From: Hyphomicrobiales bacterium
GTDB lineage: Bacteria; Pseudomonadota; Alphaproteobacteria; Rhizobiales; Rhizobiaceae
Assembly (NCBI GenBank): GCA_900470965.1
Contig: UCCS01000012.1
Coordinates: 64,234 to 128,233, forward strand
Reading direction: 5' to 3'
DNA: 64,000 bases
Below are positions 56,888-64,000 of this stretch, one piece after another (the stretch's first letter is position 1; every line of letters begins with the position of its first letter). The notes below the pieces were generated by a model that saw only the letters and a list, made by a program, of their open reading frames with translations, searched no databases and was not told where the DNA came from. Both the position numbers and the translations under genes were made by a program.

Positions 56888-57976
56888 ATGGGAGCCTATA
56901 TTCTTCGCCGCCTGCTTCTGATGATCCCGACGATCATCGGCATCATGGCGATTTCCTTCGTCGTCGTTCAATTCGCGCCCGGCGGCCCCGTCGAGCAAGT
57001 GATCTCCCAATTGACCGGCCAGGCCGACAGTGCCGATCAACGCCTCTCCGGCGGCGGTGATCTCATGGTCGGTGGAGGAGACGATGCCGGCTCGAAATAT
57101 CGCGGTGCGCAGGGCCTCGATCCGGAACTGATCGCCAAGCTCGAAAAGCAGTTCGGCTTCGACAAACCACCGCTGACCCGCTTCGGCGAGATGATGTGGA
57201 ACTACATCCGCTTCGATTTCGGCGAGAGCTTCTTCCGCAACACGACCGTGCTCAATCTGATTATCGAGAAACTTCCGGTCTCGATCTCGCTCGGCATCTG
57301 GATCCTGATCTTTTCCTACGCCATCTCCATTCCGCTCGGCATCCGCAAAGCGGTCAAGGACGGCTCCTCCTTCGATGTCTGGACATCAGGCGTCATCATC
57401 GTCGGTTATGCCGTGCCGAGCTTCCTGTTCGGCATCCTGCTGATCGTACTGTTCGCCGGCGGTTCCTTCTATGACTGGTTCCCGCTGCGTGGCCTGGTAT
57501 CCGATAATTTCGACCAGCTTGCCTGGTGGCAGAAACCGCTCGACTACTTCTGGCACCTCACGCTGCCGCTGATCTCGCTGTCGCTGGCATCTTTTGCCAC
57601 GACGACGCTGCTGACCAAGAATTCCTTCATCGACGAGATCAAGAAGCAATATGTCATCACCGCGCGCGCCAAGGGCCTGAACGAGCGGCAGGTGCTCTAT
57701 GGTCATGTCTTCCGCAACGCCATGCTGATCGTCATTGCAAGCTTCCCGAGCGCCTTCATCTCCGCCTTCTTCACCGGCTCGCTCTTGATCGAGAACATCT
57801 TCTCGCTCGATGGCCTTGGCCGCCTCGGCTACCTCTCGGTCGTCAACCGCGACTATCCGATTGTCTTTGCGACGCTTTATATCTTCTCGTTGCTCGGTCT
57901 CTTCGTTGGTCTGGTTTCGGACCTGATCTACACCTGGATCGATCCGCGCATCGATTTTGAGCGGAGGGACGTCTGA
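56888..57976 (+). CDS. yejB: Oligopeptide ABC transporter permease, YejB-like
   Basis: This 362-residue permease has a first helix at about 9-29, then a polar insert (about 40-100) rich in Gly/Asp, then five helices with the EAA-type loop [22 protein letters not shown]. It follows yejA after 148 bases with no other gene. Its last base is the first base of the yejE start codon. Confidence 0.94.
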   Translation: MGAYILRRLLLMIPTIIGIMAISFVVVQFAPGGPVEQVISQLTGQADSADQRLSGGGDLMVGGGDDAGSKYRGAQGLDPELIAKLEKQFGFDKPPLTRFGEMMWNYIRFDFGESFFRNTTVLNLIIEKLPVSISLGIWILIFSYAISIPLGIRKAVKDGSSFDVWTSGVIIVGYAVPSFLFGILLIVLFAGGSFYDWFPLRGLVSDNFDQLAWWQKPLDYFWHLTLPLISLSLASFATTTLLTKNSFIDEIKKQYVITARAKGLNERQVLYGHVFRNAMLIVIASFPSAFISAFFTGSLLIENIFSLDGLGRLGYLSVVNRDYPIVFATLYIFSLLGLFVGLVSDLIYTWIDPRIDFERRDV

Positions 57977-59124
57977 TGGATGCCGCCGCAAACCCGACGA
58001 CATCAGCACCCGTCCGTCCGCCCCGCAAAGGCCTGCTGTCGCCGACAAACGTCCGCCGCTGGCGGAACTTCAAGGCCAACAGGCGCGGCTACTGGTCGCT
58101 CTGGCTGTTCCTCGTCCTCTTCGTGCTCAGCTTGCTTGCCGAATTCATCGCCAATGACAGGCCGATCATCGCCTCCTACAAGGGCGAGATCCTTTTCCCC
58201 GTCGTCATCGATTATCCCGAGGAGAAGTTCGGCGGCTTCCTGGCCGAGACGGACTACCGCTCCTCCGTGATCTCGGACGAGATCAATGCGAATGGCTGGA
58301 TGATCTGGCCGCCGATCCGCTATTCCTATCAGTCGGTCAATTCCAATATCCCGCATTCGGCACCCACTGCGCCCTTCTGGCTGATGTCGAAGGAGGAGCG
58401 CTGCTCGGCCTATCCGCAGGGCGTCGATGATCCCGGCTGCAGGCTCGGCAATCTCAACTGGCTCGGTACGGACGATCAGGCGCGCGACGTTCTCGCCCGC
58501 GTCATCTACGGCTTCCGCATTTCCGTTCTCTTCGGCCTGGTACTCACCATCTGCTCGGCCGTCATCGGTGTGACGGCCGGCGCCATCCAGGGCTATTTCG
58601 GCGGCTGGACCGACCTGTTTTTCCAGCGCTTCATCGAGATCTGGTCCTCGATGCCGGTGCTCTACATCCTGCTCATCATTGCCGCCATCCTGCCGCCCGG
58701 CTTCTTCGTGCTGCTCGGAATCATGCTGCTCTTCTCCTGGGTCAGCTTCGTCGGCGTCGTGCGTGCCGAGTTCCTGCGAGCCCGCAATTTCGAATATGTC
58801 CGGGCTGCCCGCGCGCTCGGCGTCAACAACCGCACCATCATGTGGCGGCACATGCTGCCGAATGCGATGGTGGCGACGCTGACCTTCCTGCCCTTCATCC
58901 TCTCAGGCTCGATCACCACGCTGACCTCGCTCGACTTCCTGGGCTTCGGCATGCCGCCGGGCTCTCCCTCGCTCGGTGAACTGATCGCCCAGGGCAAGGC
59001 CAACCTTCAGGCGCCATGGCTCGGGCTGACGGCCTTCTTCACCATGTCGATCATGCTCTCGCTGCTGATCTTCATCGGCGAAGCGGTGCGCGATGCCTTC
59101 GATCCGAGAAAGACGTTCCAATGA
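57976..59124 (+). CDS. yejE: Oligopeptide ABC transporter permease, YejE-like
   Basis: This 382-residue permease has a cytoplasmic N-terminus (about 1-40), one helix (about 45-60), a periplasmic segment of about 120 residues, then the core helices. The EAA loop is YVRAARALGVNNRTIMWRHMLPNAM. The ATG shares one base with the yejB stop, and its own stop overlaps the yejF start by four bases. Confidence 0.94.
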   Translation: MDAAANPTTSAPVRPPRKGLLSPTNVRRWRNFKANRRGYWSLWLFLVLFVLSLLAEFIANDRPIIASYKGEILFPVVIDYPEEKFGGFLAETDYRSSVISDEINANGWMIWPPIRYSYQSVNSNIPHSAPTAPFWLMSKEERCSAYPQGVDDPGCRLGNLNWLGTDDQARDVLARVIYGFRISVLFGLVLTICSAVIGVTAGAIQGYFGGWTDLFFQRFIEIWSSMPVLYILLIIAAILPPGFFVLLGIMLLFSWVSFVGVVRAEFLRARNFEYVRAARALGVNNRTIMWRHMLPNAMVATLTFLPFILSGSITTLTSLDFLGFGMPPGSPSLGELIAQGKANLQAPWLGLTAFFTMSIMLSLLIFIGEAVRDAFDPRKTFQ

Positions 59125-60749
59125 CATCGCCGCTGCTCTCCGTCCGCGATCTCTCGGTTGCCTTCCATCAGGGTGGCGAAACCTCGCTTGCCGTCGACCG
59201 CATCTCCTTCGATATCGGCAAGGGCGAGGTTGTCGCGCTGGTCGGTGAATCCGGTTCCGGCAAGTCGGTATCGGCAAATTCCATCCTGCGGCTTCTGCCC
59301 TATCCCTCGGCAAGCCATCCGGGCGGCGAGATCTTCTTCAAGGGCAAGGATCTGCTGAAGGCCTCCGACCGCGAATTGCGCGAAGTTCGCGGCAACGACA
59401 TCACCATGATCTTCCAGGAGCCGATGACCTCGCTCAATCCGCTCCATACGATCGAAGGGCAGATTGCCGAAATCCTGGCCCTGCATCAAGGCATGACCGG
59501 GCAGGCGGCGCGCACCCGCGTGCTGGAACTCTTGAACCAGGTCGGCATCCGCGAGCCGGAAAAGCGCCTGAAAGCCTATCCGCACGAGCTCTCGGGCGGC
59601 CAGCGTCAGCGCGTGATGATCGCCATGGCGCTCGCCAACCGGCCGGAATTGCTGATTGCCGACGAGCCGACCACGGCACTCGACGTCACCGTCCAGGCGC
59701 AGATCCTCGAACTTTTGCGCAAGCTGAAGGGCGAGCATGGCATGTCCATGCTCTTCATCACCCACGACCTCGGCATCGTGCGCAAGTTCGCCGACCGCGT
59801 CTGCGTCATGACCAAGGGCAGGATCGTCGAGTCCGGGCCGGTGGAAGAGGTCTTCACCCATCCGAAGCACGACTATACCCGCCACCTGCTCGCCTCCGAG
59901 CCGCGCGGCGAACCGCCGGTGACCGACCCCTCCAAGCCTGTCGTCATGGAAGGCAATGACATCAAGGTCTGGTTCCCGATCAAGGCCGGCCTCATGCGCA
60001 AGGTGGTCGATCACGTGAAGGCCGTCGATGGCATCGACCTGACGCTCAGAGCCGGCCAGACGCTCGGGGTCGTCGGCGAATCCGGCTCCGGCAAGACCAC
60101 GCTCGGCCTGGCGCTGACGCGCCTTATCTCCTCGAAAGGGCGCATTTCCTTCGTCGGAAAAGATATAGCGAGCTATTCATTCACGGATATGCGGCCGCTG
60201 CGCAACCAGCTCCAGGTCGTCTTCCAGGACCCCTACGGCTCGCTGAGCCCGCGCATGTCCGTCGGCGATATCGTCGCCGAAGGCCTGAAGGTGCACGAGC
60301 GCTCGCTGTCATCAGAAGAGCGCGATGAGCGGGTCTGCTGGGCACTCGAAGAAGTCGGCCTCGATCCGCTCACCCGCTGGCGTTTCCCGCATGAATTCTC
60401 CGGCGGCCAGCGCCAGCGCATCGCGATCGCCCGTGCCATGGTGCTGAAGCCGCGCTTCGTCATGCTCGATGAGCCGACCTCGGCGCTCGACATGAGCGTG
60501 CAGGCGCAGGTGGTGGACCTCTTGCGCGACCTGCAGAAGAAGCACGATCTCGCCTATCTCTTCATCAGCCACGACCTGAAGGTGGTCAAGGCGCTCGCCA
60601 ACGATGTCATCGTCATGCGCTTCGGCAAGGTGGTGGAACAGGGGCCTTCGGCGGAGATTTTCCGCGCGCCGAAGGATGATTATACCAGGGCGCTGATGGC
60701 TGCCGCCTTCAATATCGAGGCGGTGCCCACACCGGCCGTTCAGCAATAA
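59121..60749 (+). CDS. yejF: Oligopeptide ABC transporter ATPase with two domains, YejF-like
   Basis: This 542-residue protein holds two ATPase domains in one chain. The first has [13 protein letters not shown] (about 39-51), [14 protein letters not shown] and [10 protein letters not shown]. The second has [14 protein letters not shown] (about 320-333), [14 protein letters not shown] and [11 protein letters not shown]. This tandem form is typical of YejF. The ATG at 59121 overlaps the yejE stop. Confidence 0.95.
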   Translation: MTSPLLSVRDLSVAFHQGGETSLAVDRISFDIGKGEVVALVGESGSGKSVSANSILRLLPYPSASHPGGEIFFKGKDLLKASDRELREVRGNDITMIFQEPMTSLNPLHTIEGQIAEILALHQGMTGQAARTRVLELLNQVGIREPEKRLKAYPHELSGGQRQRVMIAMALANRPELLIADEPTTALDVTVQAQILELLRKLKGEHGMSMLFITHDLGIVRKFADRVCVMTKGRIVESGPVEEVFTHPKHDYTRHLLASEPRGEPPVTDPSKPVVMEGNDIKVWFPIKAGLMRKVVDHVKAVDGIDLTLRAGQTLGVVGESGSGKTTLGLALTRLISSKGRISFVGKDIASYSFTDMRPLRNQLQVVFQDPYGSLSPRMSVGDIVAEGLKVHERSLSSEERDERVCWALEEVGLDPLTRWRFPHEFSGGQRQRIAIARAMVLKPRFVMLDEPTSALDMSVQAQVVDLLRDLQKKHDLAYLFISHDLKVVKALANDVIVMRFGKVVEQGPSAEIFRAPKDDYTRALMAAAFNIEAVPTPAVQQ

Positions 60750-60773
60750 AGACGGGCAGCAGTAAAGAAGATC

Positions 60774-61733
60774 ATGTCAGCAAGACCTCCCATTCTCGTC
60801 GATCTCAAGTTCGACCCCGAAACCGTTGCCCGCATCCTGAAGACCGCCTTTGCCGATCGCGGCAGCATCAATTCCGCCGATCCGGCCACGAAGGACCTGG
60901 ACCTTGCCGGCATTGACTACGCGCTGCTGTGGAAACCGGATGCCGATATCTTCCAGCGTGCGCCGAACCTGAAGGTGCTCTTCTCCGGCGGCGCCGGCGT
61001 CGATAGCATCCTGTCCATCTCCGACCTGCCCGATCTGCCGATCGTCCGCTTCGCCGATCGCAGCCTGACGACGCGCATGAGCGAATGGGTGGTCATGCAA
61101 TGCCTCATGCATCTGCGCCTGCAGCGCGCGCATGACCGGGACCAGCGCGACCGTGTCTGGGGCAAGCTCGTCCCGCCGGAAGCCGCCGAAATCACCGTCG
61201 GTGTCATGGGCCTCGGCATTCTCGGCCAGGATGCGGTCGCCAAGCTGCGCGTCATGGGCTTCAACGTCATCGGCTGGTCGCGCTCGAAAAAGGAAGTCGC
61301 GGGCATCGAAACCTTCGACGGTCCGGAGCTCGATACCTTCCTGTCGAAGACCGATATCGTCGTCGGCCTGCTGCCGCTGACGCCTGACACCACGGCGCTT
61401 TACAACAAGGCCTTCTTCGCCAAGCTGCGCCAGGGTGGCGCGCTCGGCAAGCCGGTCTTCATCAATGCCGGCCGCGGCAGGAGCCAGGTCCAGGCCGATA
61501 TCGTCGCCGCCATCGAGGGCGGTGTGCTCGGCGGCGCCTCGCTCGATGTCTTCGAGGTCGAGCCGCTACCATCAGACAGCCCGCTCTGGCATCTGGAAAA
61601 TGTCTTCATCACCCCGCATGACGCGGCGATATCGGAGGAAAACGCGCTCTTCCGTCATGTCGAAACCCAGATCGCCCGCTTCGAACGCGGCGAGCCGCTG
61701 CAGTTCGTCGTCGATCGTAAGGCGGGGTACTAG
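60774..61733 (+). CDS. 2-hydroxyacid dehydrogenase, GhrA-like
   Basis: This 319-residue NADPH-type dehydrogenase of the glyoxylate/hydroxypyruvate reductase A group has the Rossmann motif GVMGLGILGQDAVAKL (about 143-158), the arginine in NAGRGRSQVQ and the catalytic histidine in FITPHDAAISEE. It lies 24 bases after yejF, so it is probably read from the yej transcript. The link to peptide uptake is not obvious. Confidence 0.88.
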   Translation: MSARPPILVDLKFDPETVARILKTAFADRGSINSADPATKDLDLAGIDYALLWKPDADIFQRAPNLKVLFSGGAGVDSILSISDLPDLPIVRFADRSLTTRMSEWVVMQCLMHLRLQRAHDRDQRDRVWGKLVPPEAAEITVGVMGLGILGQDAVAKLRVMGFNVIGWSRSKKEVAGIETFDGPELDTFLSKTDIVVGLLPLTPDTTALYNKAFFAKLRQGGALGKPVFINAGRGRSQVQADIVAAIEGGVLGGASLDVFEVEPLPSDSPLWHLENVFITPHDAAISEENALFRHVETQIARFERGEPLQFVVDRKAGY

Positions 61734-61738
61734 AGCGC

Positions 61739-61812
61739 GTCGCGCAAAAGTGCAGAACTATTTGGCAAGCGCCAACAATGGCGGTTTCCGGCCCAAAGCG
61801 GATTTGCGCGAC
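61739..61812. repeat. RIME-like palindromic element
   Basis: GTCGCGCAAA (61739-61748) and TTTGCGCGAC (61803-61812) are perfect complements around an inner TTGGC/GCCAA pair. The left arm continues agtg, as in the element after polA at 31088. It begins 6 bases after the dehydrogenase stop and could fold in the mRNA. Confidence 0.65.
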
Positions 61813-61992
61813 CCCTGTCGCAGGCCGGTTAACGTCCCACTTGCCGTAACGTACTTCCGCGCTGAAACGTAACGATGTCCTCTCTAAAGGTCGCCGGCCC
61901 ACCCGATCTGTAAGAGGCTTCCAATGTCTTCCATTCGAACCGCTTCTGTCGCTTGCTACCCTCCAGAACGGAGCAGTCACGGACCGTCATAT

Positions 61993-62874
61993 TCAAATAA
62001 AGTCGACGCCTTCCTGATGCGCAACTATCGCGGCATCCAAATTCGATATGTGGCAGCGCCTATAGAAGGTCCGAGTTTCGTCCGGCATGGAGGCAGGGAG
62101 CACAACGAAATTCTCAAGCCCCAGGCTTGGCCGTCCCGCCAATAACTGATCGGCCGGACCTAGCGCTGGCAGTTGAGCGACTTCGTCCCGCAATTTCTGG
62201 AAGTAGGCGAGGTTTCTCCCGACAGCAGCGGGGTCGTCTGTCTGGCCATGTGCCACAATGAGGTGCTTCGGGTTCAGGTCTCGGATTTTCTTCAACGACG
62301 AGCAAAGGCTTCGAAGGTCATCCGGCGCTCGGCTCCAGACCTCAGGAATGGGATTCTCGACAGCGTCCACGGCCAGGCAAACGCGCAACTCCGGTATCCA
62401 AACAGCAACATGATCGGGCGTATGTCCAGGCGTGTGCAGAAGTTCCAGAGTCAAATCTCCACCATGAAGCACCATCCTCTCACCTGAGAACGACAAGGTC
62501 GGCAGTAGGATTTCAACTTCCTGGAAGCGTGGTTCGAGCGCTCTCTTTTCCCTTAGTGTTTGCAGGGCCGAAGGGCCGCGCAGTCGCTCCATGGCCTTGT
62601 CATGGGCGATAATCGGGACGCCATCGATGGCACGGTTTCCCCAAAAATGGTCCCAGTCCATGTGTGAGTTGACGACCAAAAGAGGACGACCTCCCCTGAC
62701 ATCAGCCAGAAGTTCCAGTGCGCGTCGGCACAGGGCTGGCGTTGCCAGTGTATCAAACAGTACGTTGAAACGTTCTGTGCGCACGAATACACAATCAACC
62801 TCGTCACCTGCGCGAATAACGACAATGCGCTCATCAAGCCCAGGATAAGTTGTCAACTCAACATCAAAATCCAT
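61993..62874 (-). CDS. MBL-fold metallo-hydrolase
   Basis: This 293-residue metallo-beta-lactamase-fold protein has the metal motif SHMDWDHFWG (about 76-85), the H-x-D-x-D-H variant of HxHxDH, then LLHTPGHTPDHVAV, an aspartate in LAVDAVENP and a histidine in LIVAHGQTDD. The substrate is unknown. Codon use is less GC-biased than in the neighbours, and the gene sits among repeat fragments, so acquisition is possible. Confidence 0.85.
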   Translation of the reverse strand: MDFDVELTTYPGLDERIVVIRAGDEVDCVFVRTERFNVLFDTLATPALCRRALELLADVRGGRPLLVVNSHMDWDHFWGNRAIDGVPIIAHDKAMERLRGPSALQTLREKRALEPRFQEVEILLPTLSFSGERMVLHGGDLTLELLHTPGHTPDHVAVWIPELRVCLAVDAVENPIPEVWSRAPDDLRSLCSSLKKIRDLNPKHLIVAHGQTDDPAAVGRNLAYFQKLRDEVAQLPALGPADQLLAGRPSLGLENFVVLPASMPDETRTFYRRCHISNLDAAIVAHQEGVDFI

Positions 62875-63028
62875 CGTCGTCCTTCGTCCGTCTGCTGGTC
62901 CCGAATAATCACCAGCTTATTAGAAGCTTCACTGGGATGTGCAATGTCCGCTTCTGGCGCGAAGCAGACAATGATCCCAGGGGCTTCTCGGGCCTGAGCG
63001 TGTGCGGCCCTCGCGCTTGATGACGTGA

Positions 63029-63277
63029 TCATGGGAGGCTCAAGTCCAAACCGAGCTTGCTGCTAAGGACGAAGGCGAGGAGCCCCACGCCGAGCACCGC
63101 CAGCGCCAAGAATGCGGCCATCTTGCCGCCCGTGCGCAGTACCGCTCGCCTCTCCGATATCTCTCCTCGATCGTAATGCCACTTGATGGCGAAGAACATG
63201 GCCGTTCCTAAAGCGAAAACCTTGAACGTAACGAAAACTACAGGGACCCAATCCATATCAAGGACTCTCATGTGCAT
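63029..63277 (-). CDS. Small membrane protein, unknown function
   Basis: This 82-residue protein has two hydrophobic segments, VPVVFVTFKVFALGTAMFFAI (about 11-31) and AAFLALAVLGVGLLAFVL (about 53-70), with a charged loop (KWHYDRGEISERRAVLRTGGK) between. I do not recognise the family. A possible aagg site precedes the ATG at 63277; an internal ATG at 63256 is an alternative. It follows the region 62875-63028, in which I see no gene. Confidence 0.55.
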   Translation of the reverse strand: MHMRVLDMDWVPVVFVTFKVFALGTAMFFAIKWHYDRGEISERRAVLRTGGKMAAFLALAVLGVGLLAFVLSSKLGLDLSLP

Positions 63278-63352
63278 CAGCTACGCGCCTTATGATCTCA
63301 TCTTAGGCAAACGCATACTTCCTATTATGCAATGCAGATATGTAATGGGGGG

Positions 63353-63370
63353 CTTTGCGATAACGACATG
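63353..63370. repeat. RIME fragment
   Basis: ctttgcgataacgacatg matches the segment at 31114-31131 in the element after polA at 16 of 18 positions. Only this part of the element is visible here. Confidence 0.45.
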
Positions 63371-63463
63371 CTCCAGATCCCTTTGGAACCATCCCGCACC
63401 GCTCCTCGTTTCCTGACAGGATCTCCGCGAGCCTTGCCCGCGGAATACCGCAAGGAGACGACC

Positions 63464-63751
63464 ATGGCTCATATGGAAACGCGGTGGGAAAGGTCCGATC
63501 GCAAGCTTCATGCCGAAGAACGTATTTCGCCTGTCAAGGCCAGGCAGGGCCATACGGGTTATCGCATCCTGACCGTGCTGGTTGTTGCGCTGGTGCTGGC
63601 CTTCCTCGTCTGGATCCCCGTCGCAATCTGGGGTCAGAAGGAAGCCACTGACATCGCCCCGCCGCAGCCGGGCCACGAGATTCAGTCGCAGCTTCCGGCA
63701 GCTCCCGCACAGAACGCCACCCCGGCCCAGCCCGTAAGTCCAGCGCAGTAA
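63464..63751 (+). CDS. Small single-pass membrane protein
   Basis: The 95-residue protein has a charged N-terminus (1-33), one strong membrane helix (YRILTVLVVALVLAFLVWIP, about 33-52) and a Pro/Gln/Ala-rich tail (65-95), probably periplasmic. Function unknown. The ATG at 63464 is well supported by aaggag 7 bases upstream; the open frame from 63332 is not used. It precedes pncB on the same strand. Confidence 0.75.
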   Translation: MAHMETRWERSDRKLHAEERISPVKARQGHTGYRILTVLVVALVLAFLVWIPVAIWGQKEATDIAPPQPGHEIQSQLPAAPAQNATPAQPVSPAQ

Positions 63752-63896
63752 CGGGTCTGGCGAGGGCGACACGTTGCCTGTTGTTTTTTCTGGACTTTGC
63801 CGATCGATTTTTCGATAAGAAAGCGCACGAGCCGGTTTCGTGCGCTGGCCGTCACAAGGCCGCGCCTGACCGGATTGGCGGACAGGCAGGAGTTTC

Positions 63897-64000
63897 ATGG
63901 CCAGGACCGATATCGCAAGGCGCGTCTACAATCATACCTGGAAACTCGATCCGATCGTGCGCAGCCTGATCGACACGGATTTCTACAAGCTCCTGATGCT
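63897..64000 (+). CDS. pncB: Nicotinate phosphoribosyltransferase (partial, N-terminus)
   Basis: The window ends inside this gene. The 34 visible residues (start [20 protein letters not shown], then [10 protein letters not shown]) match the start of PncB, where TDFYKL is a conserved substrate-loop motif. PncB salvages nicotinate for NAD synthesis. aggcagg precedes the ATG by about 6 bases. Confidence 0.9.
   Translation, partial: MARTDIARRVYNHTWKLDPIVRSLIDTDFYKLLM

Overview
The window looks like chromosomal DNA of a member of the Rhizobiaceae (Rhizobium/Agrobacterium/Sinorhizobium group). The base composition is GC-rich, and several blocks have gene orders I know from that family: dnaX-ybaB with the SRP RNA next to dnaX; recF-moeB; dnaJ-dnaK-class A PBP; and MarR / alpha-r7 small RNA / polA. 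RIME-like palindromes also occur between genes. I see no tRNA or rRNA genes, no CRISPR array, no insertion sequence and no prophage.

Layout. Positions 1-4.4 kb hold recR, a MOSC protein, a LysE exporter, ybaB, dnaX and the 4.5S SRP RNA. Positions 4.4-10.8 kb hold a HIT protein coupled to nudC, a YafY-type regulator with a DUF1127 gene and a VOC gene (each behind a related palindrome), then kdsB-pheA, a membrane cytochrome c and an AEC transporter. Positions 10.8-21 kb hold a PfkB-family adenosine kinase, an SH3 protein, D-glycerate dehydrogenase, the overlapping recF-moeB-GNAT group, a XRE regulator, and dnaK-dnaJ behind a near-perfect alphaproteobacterial heat-shock promoter. Positions 21-34 kb hold a class A PBP with a CtrA-type box upstream, two small-RNA loci, an M20 peptidase, an MHYT-PAS protein that has lost its output domains, MarR, polA and an FtsK without membrane segments.

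Positions 33.8-47.3 kb are the centrepiece, a nearly complete carbon-phosphorus lyase locus. phnF is divergent from phnG-H-I-J-K-L, a hexapeptide acyltransferase, phnC-D-E-E, a DUF1045 2H-phosphoesterase-like gene, phnM, phnN and a GrpB-family gene, all on the minus strand. PhnC/D/E/E import phosphonate. PhnG-L and PhnM carry out nucleotide transfer, diphosphate removal and C-P cleavage. PhnN rebuilds PRPP. No PhnP is present in the window, and the DUF1045 protein is a candidate substitute. A palindrome just upstream of phnG fits a PhnF operator.

Positions 47.3-64 kb hold gpmA-dapB behind an MsbA-like ABC exporter, glk-mgsA, mepA, an isochorismatase-fold hydrolase divergent from its TetR regulator, a yejABEF-like oligopeptide/microcin importer followed by a GhrA-like reductase, an MBL-fold hydrolase in a region with more recombination scars, two small membrane proteins, and the start of pncB, which is cut by the window end.

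I did not find a wholly new defence or mobile system. The best leads are local: the YafY palindromes, the DUF1045 gene as a PhnP replacement, the probable alpha-r7 RNA and two further small-RNA candidates, the CtrA box on the PBP, the amputated MHYT receptor, and the terminator-like hairpin splitting phnD from phnE.
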